Origin: Pseudomonas sp. RIT-PI-S | GTDB taxonomy: Bacteria; Pseudomonadota; Gammaproteobacteria; Pseudomonadales; Pseudomonadaceae | NCBI RefSeq assembly: GCF_025642975.1 | Contig: NZ_JANZKJ010000002.1 | Span: forward strand, 1-64,000 | Reading direction: 5' to 3' | Length of the DNA stretch: 64,000 nucleotides | In this document: positions 37,099 through 46,240 of the stretch, piece by piece | Layout: each line of letters starts with the position of its first letter | How positions within the stretch are numbered: the stretch's first letter is position 1 | The notes under the pieces: generated by a model | The model's input: the letters and a program-made list of their open reading frames with translations, nothing else | The model's database searches: none | What the model was told of the DNA's origin: nothing | Position numbers and translations under genes: made by a program

Positions 37099-37298
37099 GG
37101 GTATCAAAAGCCTTTGCCGAGGCGGTAACGAAGGCGCGCATGATAGTCGCGGCCCGGCGTGCCGACCAGCGGTTTTCGATCAGAGGCTTTGCAATCCGCG
37201 CCTTCAAAGGGTAACATCCGCAACCCTTGAAAACCGACGTATTCCATCCGCTTCCAGCAGGGGTACGTTGCCCCGGTAATGAATTAAGGTAGCCCTGG

Positions 37299-37514
37299 AT
37301 GCCAGCCGTCAAAGTTAAAGAGAACGAACCCTTCGACGTAGCTCTGCGTCGTTTCAAGCGCTCCTGCGAAAAAGCCGGTGTACTGGCCGAAGTTCGTAGC
37401 CGCGAGTTTTACGAAAAGCCGACTTCCGAGCGCAAGCGCAAGGCAGCCGCAGCAGTTAAGCGTCACGCCAAGAAAGTTCAGCGCGAACAGCGCCGCGCCG
37501 TCCGCCTGTACTGA
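37299..37514 (+). CDS. rpsU: 30S ribosomal protein bS21
   Basis: Small basic ribosomal protein that helps initiation-region pairing. The 71-residue product [20 protein letters not shown] is a near-textbook bS21, with the [12 protein letters not shown] helix. It begins the macromolecular synthesis operon rpsU-dnaG-rpoD, linking translation, replication and transcription. Confidence 0.98.
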
Positions 37515-37541
37515 TACCGGCGTTCGCTGCAAGCATTTGTC

Positions 37542-37567
37542 TGGCCCGGCCCTAAAAAGCCGGGCCA
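37542..37567 (+). terminator. Hairpin after rpsU
   Basis: TGGCCCGGC (37542-37550) pairs with GCCGGGCCA (37559-37567), 8-nt loop. There is no T run downstream, so it probably acts as an attenuating or processing hairpin that lowers dnaG relative to rpsU. Confidence 0.5.
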
Positions 37568-37721
37568 TTGGCAATTGTGCAAAAGGTAATTCCGGTAGGC
37601 AGCCCCATGCTGTCTCACCTGCAACTGAGTGTGCTTCCCTTCCTCGTTTTACATTGCGCTAGCCGCCGACCGCCTCGGTGCTAAGATTCGGCGCACCACC
37701 CGTCTCGCCTGAGGGCATGGC

Positions 37722-39680
37722 ATGGCCGGGCTGATCCCGCAAGGCTTTATCGATGACCTGCTGAACCGCACCGACATCCTCGATGTGGTGAGTTCGCGCA
37801 TTCAGTTGAAAAAAGCCGGCAAGAATTTCACTGCCTGTTGCCCCTTCCACAAGGAGAAAACACCCTCCTTCAGCGTAAGCCCAGACAAACAGTTCTATTA
37901 CTGCTTCGGCTGCGGCGCCGGCGGCAACGCGCTTGGCTTTGTGATGGATCACGACAACCTGGACTTCCCCCAGGCCGTGGAAGAGCTGGCCAAGGCCGCC
38001 GGGATGGAAGTGCCCCGGGAAGAGTCCCGCCGGGGCAGCAAGCCGCGCCAGCCGACCGACTCGCCTTTGTATCCATTGCTGGCCGCCGCCGCGGACTACT
38101 ACCGCCAGGCGCTGCGCCAGCACCCGGCACGCAAGAGCGCGGTGGAATACCTCAAGGGGCGCGGCCTCACGGGTGAAATCGCCCGCGATTTCGGCTTGGG
38201 CTTCGCGCCTCCCGGCTGGGATAACCTGCTGCGTCACCTGAGCAGCGACACCCTGCAACAACGCGCGATGATCGACGCGGGCCTGCTGGTGGAGAACGCT
38301 GAAACCGGCAAGCGCTATGACCGCTTCCGCGATCGGGTGATGTTCCCGATCCGCGATAGCCGCGGCCGGATCATCGCCTTCGGTGGCCGGGTGCTAGGCG
38401 ACGACAAGCCCAAATACCTGAACTCGCCCGAAACGCCGGTGTTCCATAAGGGGCAAGAGCTATACGGGCTGTTCGAGGCACGCAAATACAACCGCAACCT
38501 TGACGAAGTCATCGTTGTCGAAGGCTACATGGATGTCATCGCGCTGGCCCAGCAAGGCCTGCGCAATGCAGTGGCAACCCTGGGCACCGCAACCAGCGAA
38601 GAGCATATCAAGCGGCTCTTTCGCATCGTCCCGAGCATCTTGTTTTGCTTCGACGGCGACCAAGCCGGACGCAACGCCGCATGGCGCGCCCTGGAGGCTG
38701 CGCTGTCGAGCCTCCAGGACGGCCGTAAGGCACGGTTCTTGTTCCTCCCGGAAGGAGAAGACCCAGACAGCCTGGTCCGCGCCGAAGGCCTCGATGCCTT
38801 CCGCGCTCGCATCGCACAGCATGCGCAACCATTGGCGGATTATTTCTTTCAGCAATTGAGCGAGGAAGCGGACCCGCGCTCGCTCGAGGGCAAGGCCCAC
38901 ATGGCCACGTTGGCGGCACCGCTGATCGACCGCGTACCCGGCGCCAACTTGAAGGCTTTGATGCGCGCCAGGCTGGGCGAGATTACCGGCCTTAACGGCG
39001 AAGCAATGAACCAGCTGGCCCAACAATCGTCACATCACGAAGTAGTGCCGGCCAGCACAATGAATGGCTACCGGGGCTTCGAGCCGCCGGATGATTACGC
39101 TCCGGCCTACCTGGATGCCCCTGCACCTGAGCCGGCCCAGAACTGGCAGCCGCGCAAGGGCAACGGCAAGAAGCGCGATGGCAAGGCATGGGACCGCGGT
39201 GGCCAGCGGCGTGAATTCGAGCCCAGGGTGCCACGCACACCGACGGCGGTGGAGCCACCGACGCTCAGCGCGCTGCGCACCCTGCTGCACCATCCGCAAT
39301 TAGCGGCAAAAGTTGAAGATGCCAGCCGGCTGGCCGATGAAGACCATGTGTATGCGCAATTGCTGGTCGCGCTGCTCGAGGCTTTGCAGAAGAATCCTCG
39401 TCTACGCTCTTTGCAATTGATCGCCCGGTGGCACGGTACCGACCAAGGGCGCCTATTGCGGGCCCTGGCCGAGAAAGAATGGTTGATTAATGCCGATAAC
39501 CTTGAACAACAGTTTTTCGACACCATTTCCAGCCTGTCCGCCCGCCAACGTGAGCGCAGCCTGGAACATTTGCTTCGAAAATCCAAACAAGGCGAACTGA
39601 GCGCAGAGGAAAAAAACCTGCTGCGCGAGCTATTTAGCCAAAAGGCAAACGCACAAAACCCGACCTCAACTGGCGTGTGA
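37722..39680 (+). CDS. dnaG: DNA primase
   Basis: Synthesises RNA primers for replication. The 652-residue protein has the CHC2 zinc-binding domain (CCPFHKEKTPSFSV and CFGCGAGGN), the TOPRIM catalytic core (VVEGYMDVIAL, CFDGDQAGRNAAW), a Pro/Gly/Arg-rich linker (about 455-500), and a helical DnaB-binding C-terminus. Standard length. Middle gene of rpsU-dnaG-rpoD. Confidence 0.97.
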   Translation: MAGLIPQGFIDDLLNRTDILDVVSSRIQLKKAGKNFTACCPFHKEKTPSFSVSPDKQFYYCFGCGAGGNALGFVMDHDNLDFPQAVEELAKAAGMEVPREESRRGSKPRQPTDSPLYPLLAAAADYYRQALRQHPARKSAVEYLKGRGLTGEIARDFGLGFAPPGWDNLLRHLSSDTLQQRAMIDAGLLVENAETGKRYDRFRDRVMFPIRDSRGRIIAFGGRVLGDDKPKYLNSPETPVFHKGQELYGLFEARKYNRNLDEVIVVEGYMDVIALAQQGLRNAVATLGTATSEEHIKRLFRIVPSILFCFDGDQAGRNAAWRALEAALSSLQDGRKARFLFLPEGEDPDSLVRAEGLDAFRARIAQHAQPLADYFFQQLSEEADPRSLEGKAHMATLAAPLIDRVPGANLKALMRARLGEITGLNGEAMNQLAQQSSHHEVVPASTMNGYRGFEPPDDYAPAYLDAPAPEPAQNWQPRKGNGKKRDGKAWDRGGQRREFEPRVPRTPTAVEPPTLSALRTLLHHPQLAAKVEDASRLADEDHVYAQLLVALLEALQKNPRLRSLQLIARWHGTDQGRLLRALAEKEWLINADNLEQQFFDTISSLSARQRERSLEHLLRKSKQGELSAEEKNLLRELFSQKANAQNPTSTGV

Positions 39681-39694
39681 GGTCCTAGCTCGGG

Positions 39695-39700
39695 TATAAT
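39695..39700 (+). promoter_or_regulatory. Candidate -10 box upstream of rpoD
   Basis: A perfect TATAAT in the 67-bp gap between dnaG and rpoD, about 53 bp before the ATG. The -35 position (about 39672-39677) does not match TTGACA well. It could be an internal promoter adding rpoD transcripts. Confidence 0.45.
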
Positions 39701-39747
39701 CCTCGGCTTGTTTTTTGCCCGCCAAGACCTTCAGTGGATAGGGTGTT

Positions 39748-41595
<1,848 letters not shown>

Positions 41596-41610
41596 GCATT
41601 AGCGCTGCAC

Positions 41611-41639
41611 AAAAACCCCGGGCTTGCCCGGGGTTTTTT
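41611..41639 (+). terminator. Intrinsic terminator of rpoD
   Basis: CCCCGGGC/GCCCGGGG stem (41616-41623 and 41626-41633) with a 2-nt loop, followed by six Ts (41634-41639). This is a canonical rho-independent terminator 16 bp after the rpoD stop. Confidence 0.92.
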
Positions 41640-41759
41640 ATTGCGGCGGTGTAAAGATCTCACTCCCTAATTGGCCCCCTGCAAATGCCCGTTAATGGCT
41701 CTTTAAATGAGCCATTACCACGTTACAGTGGTGCCTTCTCACGATGAGGCAACACAGCG

Positions 41760-42476
41760 ATGGCTAGGCAAAACGAGTACGGGCAGAACATCGGCTTATC
41801 CGTCGACGGCTGGGCACCAAGACCGCAACCCACAGCGGTGACGCTTAGCGGCCGCTATTGCCGCCTCGAACCGCTGAACGTCGAAGCCCACACCGCTGAC
41901 CTCTTTGCCGCGTATAGCCAGGCCAAGGACGGCAGTGACTGGACTTACCTGTTTATCGGCCCATTCTCAAGTGCCGATGCGTACCGGGCCTATGTCGAAG
42001 TCGCTGCGCAGAGTACCGACCCGCGGCACTTCGCGGTGATCGACCTCCGCACCGGTAAAGCAGTCGGCACGCTCGCCCTGATGCGTATCGACCTCGCCCA
42101 TGGCGTTATCGAGGTGGGCAACGTCACCTTCTCGCCCCTCCTCAAGCAATCCGCCCTCTCCACCGAAGCCCAGTATCTGCTCATGGCCTACGCGTTCGAC
42201 GAGCTAGGTTATCGCCGCTACGAATGGAAATGCGACGACCTCAATGCGCCCTCGCGCAAAGCCGCCATCCGCCTGGGTTTCACCTACGAAGGCACCTTCC
42301 GCCGCGCGGTGGTGTACAAAGGCCGCAGCCGCGATACGGCCTGGTACTCGATCATTCGAGAGGAGTGGCCCGGCCTCAAACAGGCCTTCAATGCGTGGCT
42401 GGCACCAGAGAACTTCGACGAGCAAGGGCAGCAACGCCGCTCATTGGCCTCCTTCCGAAACCAGGATCAAGACTGA
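41760..42476 (+). CDS. GNAT family N-acetyltransferase (RimJ/RimL-like)
   Basis: Predicted acetyl-CoA-dependent N-acetyltransferase with unknown acceptor. The 238-residue protein has the GNAT fold of the Acetyltransf_3 type: VTLSGRYCRLEPLN start, VIDLRTGKAVGTLALMRID, and the acetyl-CoA binding region with NAPSRKAAIRLGFTYEG. Between the rpoD terminator and the tRNA; stands alone on the + strand. Confidence 0.85.
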   Translation: MARQNEYGQNIGLSVDGWAPRPQPTAVTLSGRYCRLEPLNVEAHTADLFAAYSQAKDGSDWTYLFIGPFSSADAYRAYVEVAAQSTDPRHFAVIDLRTGKAVGTLALMRIDLAHGVIEVGNVTFSPLLKQSALSTEAQYLLMAYAFDELGYRRYEWKCDDLNAPSRKAAIRLGFTYEGTFRRAVVYKGRSRDTAWYSIIREEWPGLKQAFNAWLAPENFDEQGQQRRSLASFRNQDQD

Positions 42477-42533
42477 GCCCTAAAGCGTTGGCACAAAAGG
42501 TTCTTTCGGATAGCACCCAACCAAAAGCCTCGT

Positions 42534-42539
42534 TATAAT
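42534..42539 (+). promoter_or_regulatory. Promoter -10 box of the tRNA gene
   Basis: Perfect TATAAT 14 bp before the tRNA 5' end, followed by a GC-rich discriminator (CGCCCG) as in growth-rate-controlled stable RNA promoters. The -35 region is not a clear match. Confidence 0.7.
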
Positions 42540-42553
42540 CGCCCGTCTCTAAA

Positions 42554-42630
42554 GGGCCTATAGCTCAGTTGGTTAGAGCAGAGGACTCATAATCCTTTGG
42601 TCCACGGTTCGAGTCCGTGTGGGCCCACCA
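42554..42630 (+). tRNA. tRNA with CAU anticodon (Ile2 or elongator Met)
   Basis: A 77-nt cloverleaf with acceptor stem GGGCCTA/TGGGCCC, D-loop AGCTCAGTTGGTTAGAGC, anticodon CAT at 42588-42590, T-loop GGTTCGAGTCC and encoded CCA. It is not an initiator form, since the acceptor starts with a paired G-C. A CAU anticodon can be elongator Met or lysidine-modified Ile2; the body looks closer to Ile2, but I cannot decide. It is the integration target of the element that follows. Confidence 0.93.
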
Positions 42631-42632
42631 AC
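42585..42632 (+). repeat. attL: tRNA 3' half, 48-bp direct repeat
   Basis: Exact 48-bp copy of 54120-54167, running from just before the anticodon to two bases past the CCA. Similarity continues another 25 bp with two mismatches, through the terminator hairpin. This copy completes a full tRNA, as expected for the integrase-proximal attachment site. Confidence 0.95.
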
Positions 42633-42635
42633 CTC

Positions 42636-42667
42636 AAAGCCGCGCATTGCGCGGCTTTCGGCTTTTT
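42636..42667 (+). terminator. tRNA terminator (element-derived copy)
   Basis: AAAGCCGCGC and GCGCGGCTTT form a 10-bp stem with loop ATT, followed by CGGC and five Ts. It replaces the original terminator that now lies at attR, so the tRNA keeps a stop signal after integration. Confidence 0.8.
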
Positions 42668-42703
42668 GGGTTTGTGGCAGCCGGATCAGTCCTATGGTCC
42701 GAA

Positions 42704-42720
42704 GGTACAAATTAGGTACA
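42704..42720 (+). other. Paired GGTACA repeats, left end (candidate integrase arm site)
   Basis: GGTACA at 42704 and again at 42715, starts 11 bp apart. The same pair with the same spacing recurs at the right end (53982 and 53993). One helical turn between copies and placement inside both ends fit arm-type binding sites of a tyrosine integrase. This is an inference. Confidence 0.5.
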
Positions 42721-42756
42721 GTGCGGCTTCGCTTGCACGCCTTTGGAGTCCTTCAG

Positions 42757-43830
42757 ATGGCCACAATCGTCAAAACCCCTGCCGGCACCTGGAAGGCCGT
42801 CATCCGCAAGACCGGATGGCCGACCAACGCCAAAACCTTCCGCACCAAACGCGACGCCGAGGATTGGTCACGGCGCACCGAAGATGAAATGGTGCGGGGT
42901 GTGTATATCCAGCGCAGCGGCTCTGAGCGCATGACGCTCGAAGTAGCGCTCAGACGCTACCTGAACGACATTACCCCCACCAAGAAGCCAACGACACAGC
43001 GTGGCGAGACTTCGAAGGCCAAGAAGCTCACAGAGCATCTGGGCAAGTACTCGCTTGCCGCACTCTCTGCCGAAATCATCGCCAACTATCGCGACAAGCG
43101 ATTGAGCGAGAAAGGCCGCGCAGGAACCACCAGCAACAATACCGTGCGCCTGGAGCTTGCCCTGCTCAGCCACCTTTTCACCGTAGCCATTCAGGAATGG
43201 GGCTTGGGCCTGACCTTCAACCCCGTGCTGAACATTCGCAAGCCCAGCCCAGGCGAGGGACGTAACCGTCGGCTGTCTGCGGATGAGGAACGGCGGTTGA
43301 TGGCCGCCGTCAACAAGCACAGCAATCCCATGCTGGGATGGATCGTCGGCATCGCTCTAGAAACCGGCATGCGCTCTGCTGAGATCAGTACCCTTCGTAG
43401 GCCTATGGTCGATCTGGAGCGACGCATAGTGAAACTGGTAAACACCAAAAACGACGGCCAACGCACCGTGCCGCTGAGCAGACGAGCAACAGAGCTGTTA
43501 AAGGCCGCTATGGAGAACCCAGCCAGACCAAACGACTGCTATTTGGTGTTCTTTGGCGAATCTGGCAAAGACGGAAAGCGTCGACCTTATGCGTTCACCA
43601 AGATATGGGGACTGCTTGTTAAAGAGCTTAGATTATTCGATTTTAGATTTCATGATCTGAGACACGAGGCAGTAAGTCGATTAGTTGAGGGCGGCTTATC
43701 TGATCAGGAAGTTTCTGCAATAAGCGGGCATAAGTCTATGCAGATGCTCAAACGATATACGCACCTCCGCTCAGAGGACCTGGTCAAGAAAATTGACAAG
43801 ATCAAGAAGCGGGCCACATCAAAAGTTTAG
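42757..43830 (+). CDS. int: Tyrosine site-specific integrase
   Basis: Catalyses integration and excision at the tRNA. The 357-residue protein has an N-terminal arm-binding-like region, a SAM-like core-binding domain (about 60-155) and the catalytic domain with Arg206 (TGMRSAEI), His299 and Arg302 (HDLRHE), His325 (GHKSM) and nucleophile Tyr334 (RYTHL). The open frame reaches back over the tRNA to 42619; ATG 42757 behind TTTGGAG is the better start. Its stop codon lies inside a KorA operator match. Base composition is close to the host. Confidence 0.95.
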   Translation: MATIVKTPAGTWKAVIRKTGWPTNAKTFRTKRDAEDWSRRTEDEMVRGVYIQRSGSERMTLEVALRRYLNDITPTKKPTTQRGETSKAKKLTEHLGKYSLAALSAEIIANYRDKRLSEKGRAGTTSNNTVRLELALLSHLFTVAIQEWGLGLTFNPVLNIRKPSPGEGRNRRLSADEERRLMAAVNKHSNPMLGWIVGIALETGMRSAEISTLRRPMVDLERRIVKLVNTKNDGQRTVPLSRRATELLKAAMENPARPNDCYLVFFGESGKDGKRRPYAFTKIWGLLVKELRLFDFRFHDLRHEAVSRLVEGGLSDQEVSAISGHKSMQMLKRYTHLRSEDLVKKIDKIKKRATSKV

Positions 43831-43836
43831 CTAAAC
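43825..43836. promoter_or_regulatory. KorA operator (perfect IncP-1 consensus)
   Basis: GTTTAGCTAAAC, a 12-bp perfect palindrome identical to the operator recognised by the IncP-1 plasmid repressor KorA. It overlaps the integrase stop codon and lies upstream of the AlpA-like and replication-like genes. No korA gene is visible in the element, so any regulator would come from elsewhere. Confidence 0.8.
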
Positions 43837-43869
43837 AAATTTTCCGACCACCACGCCAAGACCACTGAA

Positions 43870-43881
43870 TTTCGATATATC
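43870..43881 (-). repeat. GATATATCGAAA motif, copy 1
   Basis: Reads GATATATCGAAA on the minus strand. Copies lie at 43994-44005 (+) and, with one mismatch, at 54015-54026 (+) near the right end. Function unknown; a binding site for an element-encoded protein is possible. Confidence 0.45.
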
Positions 43882-43900
43882 TAAACGAAACCATAGGGAC

Positions 43901-43913
43901 TTTAGCGGCTAAA
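43901..43913. promoter_or_regulatory. KorB operator (perfect IncP-1 consensus), site 1
   Basis: TTTAGCGGCTAAA, a 13-bp palindrome that matches the IncP-1 KorB operator TTTAGCSGCTAAA exactly. It lies 65 bp downstream of the KorA match and 220 bp upstream of the AlpA-like gene. KorA and KorB act together at several RK2 promoters. Confidence 0.8.
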
Positions 43914-43993
43914 ATCCAGGGCACACCATATAAAACCAAGGCCGAACAAAACCACACACCCTTAAAGCTGAGAAATACGCAACTTAACAAACC

Positions 43994-44005
43994 GATATAT
44001 CGAAA
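43994..44005 (+). repeat. GATATATCGAAA motif, copy 2
   Basis: Plus-strand copy of the motif seen in opposite orientation at 43870 and at the right end (54015). The similarity extends to GATATATCGAAACTA, shared with the right-end copy except for one base. Confidence 0.45.
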
Positions 44006-44133
44006 CTAGAAAAATTAACGCACTGAAAACAAAGGATATTTATTATTTTCTTAACTAGCCTACACAAATAGCTTTGAAACTATTCGAAAGTTATCTAGGA
44101 TTACTTCAGATTTTTCGGACCTGGAGTATTGCT

Positions 44134-44352
44134 ATGAACACTGAACAAGCCATCTTGGAGAAATACAACGGCGCGCCGCTTCTCTCCATTGACCAGCTAG
44201 CGGAGATACTACTGAGAAGCAAAAATGGCTTGCGCCTTAGCCTTTGCGGTGATAACGAGGTCTCGCGCAAATTTTCACCGTGCAAAGTGAAAATTGGTAG
44301 AAGGGTCTATTTCCGGACATCTGACGTAGCAAAAGCTTTAGATCAGGAATAA
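44134..44352 (+). CDS. AlpA-like small DNA-binding protein, possible excisionase
   Basis: A 72-residue protein with an N-terminal helix-turn-helix-like segment (LLSIDQLAEILLRSKNGLRLSL) and the ending VKIGRRVYFRTSDVAKAL, which resembles small 'plasmid-related' regulators of pseudomonad integrative elements. It would be expected to control the element or help excision. ATG 44134 is preferred over 44074 because of GGAG about 8 nt upstream. It precedes the replication-like gene by 4 bp. Confidence 0.65.
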   Translation: MNTEQAILEKYNGAPLLSIDQLAEILLRSKNGLRLSLCGDNEVSRKFSPCKVKIGRRVYFRTSDVAKALDQE

Positions 44353-44356
44353 CTCC

Positions 44357-45199
44357 ATGGGCATAAATTTAAGGGTGGAGAGGATCAAACCTGAAAAGGG
44401 CTACACAGTGATTCATAACCACATTCTCAATGATAAAAAACTAACATTTAAAGCGAAAGGAATTCTGGCCCTACTGCTTTCGCTACCTCCGAACCCGAGA
44501 AACTTGAGCATTGAAAAAATCGCCAGGTGGAACAAAGATGGTGTTTCCGCAGTTCGTTCTGGAATAGACGAGCTGAAGGTCGCTGGCTACTTGGATGTGG
44601 AGCAGATTAATAACGATCTTGGGCAATATGATGGGGTCCTTTGGTTCCTCCGCGATACGGCTTCTGGGGCTGACGCCTGCCAGAAGAATCGCAAAATCCC
44701 GGATGCGGAAAATCCGCATCCGGAAGAACCATCGTCGGAAAAACGTGGCCCTATAAATACTTACAAAACAAAAACCTCAAAAAGCAAAAAAACTACTACT
44801 ACCCCGCTCCGGGGAAACGCGGGTGACGTAGAGAGCCTTAAGTTCACTGCCACCATGCTCGCGGAGACACAGCTCCAGGTCCGCAAGGCTCTGGAACAGG
44901 TCGATCCGGAAGACCGTCAAAGGATGCTCGATGACTTCTGCGCCGCAGTCAAAGCGGGGTCTATCAGGACCTCCCAGCTCGCGTGGCTACACGGGGTAAT
45001 CAAGCGATACCGGAACGGCCAATACAACTTTAAGCCGTTACCACCCAAGCCAGCGTCAGCCAGTAATCCACCATTACCTGCCGAAAGCGTGGCGCCGGTT
45101 CCCTCAGTTTGCCCCTCAAGTGTTACGCCGACAGAACCGTCGAGCGTAGGCCTACACGCATTGAGTAAGTTAAAGAAAAACAGATGTAGGCCAGATTGA
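44357..45199 (+). CDS. Winged-helix replication-initiator-like protein
   Basis: Unassigned 280-residue protein. Residues 1-95 (GYTVIHNHILNDKKLTFKAK, ILALLLSLPPNP, SAVRSGIDELKVAGYL) look like the winged-helix domain at the start of phage and plasmid replication organisers. A Lys/Thr/Ser-rich linker follows (about 135-155), then a helical region and a Pro/Ser-rich tail. No helicase or polymerase motif is visible. Its position behind the KorA and KorB operator matches recalls the KorAB-controlled replication gene of IncP plasmids, but no sequence similarity to TrfA is apparent. Confidence 0.55.
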   Translation: MGINLRVERIKPEKGYTVIHNHILNDKKLTFKAKGILALLLSLPPNPRNLSIEKIARWNKDGVSAVRSGIDELKVAGYLDVEQINNDLGQYDGVLWFLRDTASGADACQKNRKIPDAENPHPEEPSSEKRGPINTYKTKTSKSKKTTTTPLRGNAGDVESLKFTATMLAETQLQVRKALEQVDPEDRQRMLDDFCAAVKAGSIRTSQLAWLHGVIKRYRNGQYNFKPLPPKPASASNPPLPAESVAPVPSVCPSSVTPTEPSSVGLHALSKLKKNRCRPD

Positions 45200-45236
45200 A
45201 TGCTTTCGGCCCTTAACAACACTTGGGGGACATTTT

Positions 45237-45515
45237 ATGTTGAATGATAAACACCGCGCCGTAGCCAAATCGCTAAGCCAGAGGATCGCGGAGAGGGTAA
45301 TCATGAACAACGCTCCAGATAGCCCCGCCGTTCACCGAGCGATAGTAGTCATACACAAACAAGAAATCTTAGAGGCGATTCACCGTGGCTGCTCTCTATT
45401 GAGCATCTGGACGACCCTTAGAGCTGAAGGAGTGGTTGACTTCGGATACCAAGCATTCAGCCGTCACGTCAAAAGCATTTCCAAAGGCAACGACCGTTCA
45501 GAAGCGAATAATTAG
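45237..45515 (+). CDS. TraK-like oriT-binding protein
   Basis: A 92-residue protein whose residues 41-80 (KQEILEAIHRGCSLLSIWTT, LRAEGVVDFGYQAFSRHVKS) match the pattern of RP4 TraK (AALDAGYAMKTIWEHM, GRLRCRYETFTLHVKR). TraK binds and bends DNA beside oriT. The gene stands directly left of the oriT-like site and has a good ribosome site (GGGGGA). In RP4 traK points away from oriT; here its 3' end faces it, so the fragment has been rearranged. Confidence 0.7.
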   Translation: MLNDKHRAVAKSLSQRIAERVIMNNAPDSPAVHRAIVVIHKQEILEAIHRGCSLLSIWTTLRAEGVVDFGYQAFSRHVKSISKGNDRSEANN

Positions 45516-45594
45516 GCTTTGTTTTATCGCACAACATCCTTTGTCGTAATAACCAGAGCTGTATTTCGCTGAACATTTACTAACCTGCCGCGTT

Positions 45595-45606
45595 GTTTAG
45601 CTAAAA
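45595..45606. promoter_or_regulatory. Near-consensus KorA operator
   Basis: GTTTAGCTAAAA matches the KorA operator at 11 of 12 positions (last C replaced by A). It lies upstream of the oriT-like site and the traJ-trbJ-trbK-trbL genes, so it could sit at their promoter. Weaker evidence than the perfect site. Confidence 0.45.
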
Positions 45607-45684
45607 AATTCTAAATTATTCACATCTAGAAACCCTGACTATCGACTCAAACAGCCAGAGGCAACCGGGCATGCTATTGCGATT

Positions 45685-45740
45685 TGCAGGGCAAGACAGG
45701 TGAAGTTAGCTAACCGACAAGTCGGCCAGCTAACTTCACC
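45685..45740 (-). other. oriT-like site, IncP type
   Basis: A perfect 13-bp inverted repeat, GGTGAAGTTAGCT (45699-45711) and AGCTAACTTCACC (45728-45740), encloses a smaller hairpin CCGAC/GTCGG (45714-45718, 45721-45725). On the minus strand the left arm runs into ACTTCACCTGTCTTGCCC, against RP4 nic ACTTCACCTATCCTGCCC: 16 of 18 identical. The expected nick would fall between 45692 and 45691. The order traK side – nic – TraJ arm – traJ is the RP4 order. Confidence 0.8.
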
Positions 45741-45832
45741 AACGCGTATTCGCGCCTTCGGCGCTCAATGCGGTCTTGCTCTGCGAGGCCATCGCTGCCG
45801 CGATCCAGTAAACGCCAAAGGGAGGAAAAAGC

Positions 45833-46215
45833 ATGATTGGTAATGACCGGAAAGACGCTACCCGCAAGCATGGAAAGCACCTGCGTGTTCCGGTGCTACC
45901 GAGTGTGAAGAAGCGGTTATCCGAGCAAGTGCCGCTAAAGCAAACCTGACGGTTGCCGAGTATCTGCGGCGCTTGAGCTTGGGCCACGAGAGCCAGAGCA
46001 CGCTAGACGCTCAGCATGTGTTGCAGATCGCAAAGGTACGTGCTGACCAAGGCCGCCTAGGTGGCCTTCTGAAGCTATGGCTTACCGACGACGCGAAACT
46101 TGCGGCCTGCATCCCTCAGCTCACCCCGGCAATGCTGAGGGCGCTCTTGAAACAGATTGAGGCCACCCAAGCCGAAATGCTTCGGCTGATCCAGGCACTG
46201 AATTTTAGCGGCTAA
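45833..46215 (+). pseudogene. traJ-like oriT recognition gene, frameshifted
   Basis: TraJ starts relaxosome assembly by binding the oriT inverted repeat. Frame 1 opens at ATG 45833 behind GGGAGGA and reads MIGNDRKDATRKHGKHLRVP, then VLPS, before meeting TGA at 45947. The other frame continues as CEEAVIRASAAKANLTVAEY and later ADQGRLGGLLKLWLTDDAK, a close match to RP4 TraJ (GDLGRLGGLLKLWLTDD). The two halves join at about 45900. A lost 4-base copy (CGAG) there would explain the shift. The end overlaps a KorB operator. Confidence 0.8.
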
Positions 46216-46216
46216 A
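46204..46216. promoter_or_regulatory. KorB operator (perfect IncP-1 consensus), site 2
   Basis: TTTAGCGGCTAAA again, identical to site 1, overlapping the traJ stop codon and ending 24 bp before the trbJ ATG. In RK2, KorB represses trb expression, so a KorB site just ahead of trbJ makes functional sense. It could also simply have come along with the trb fragment. Confidence 0.8.
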
Positions 46217-46240
46217 AAATCCCTCTACGTTGGAGCACTT

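Larger units (their letters stand above)
43831..44133. other. AT-rich regulatory gap downstream of int
   Basis: About 300 bp without a gene. It holds most of the KorA operator, one KorB operator (43901-43913) and two copies of GATATATCGAAA in opposite orientation (43870-43881 on the minus strand and 43994-44005 on the plus strand). It probably carries the promoter of the next two genes. Confidence 0.6.
45516..45832. other. Transfer-origin intergenic region
   Basis: 317 bp without a gene, AT-rich at the traK side. It contains a KorA-like site (45595-45606), the oriT-like inverted repeat and nic match (45685-45740), and the traJ ribosome site GGGAGG. A and T runs between 45590 and 45650 could bend the DNA as in the TraK-binding part of RP4 oriT. 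Confidence 0.6.
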
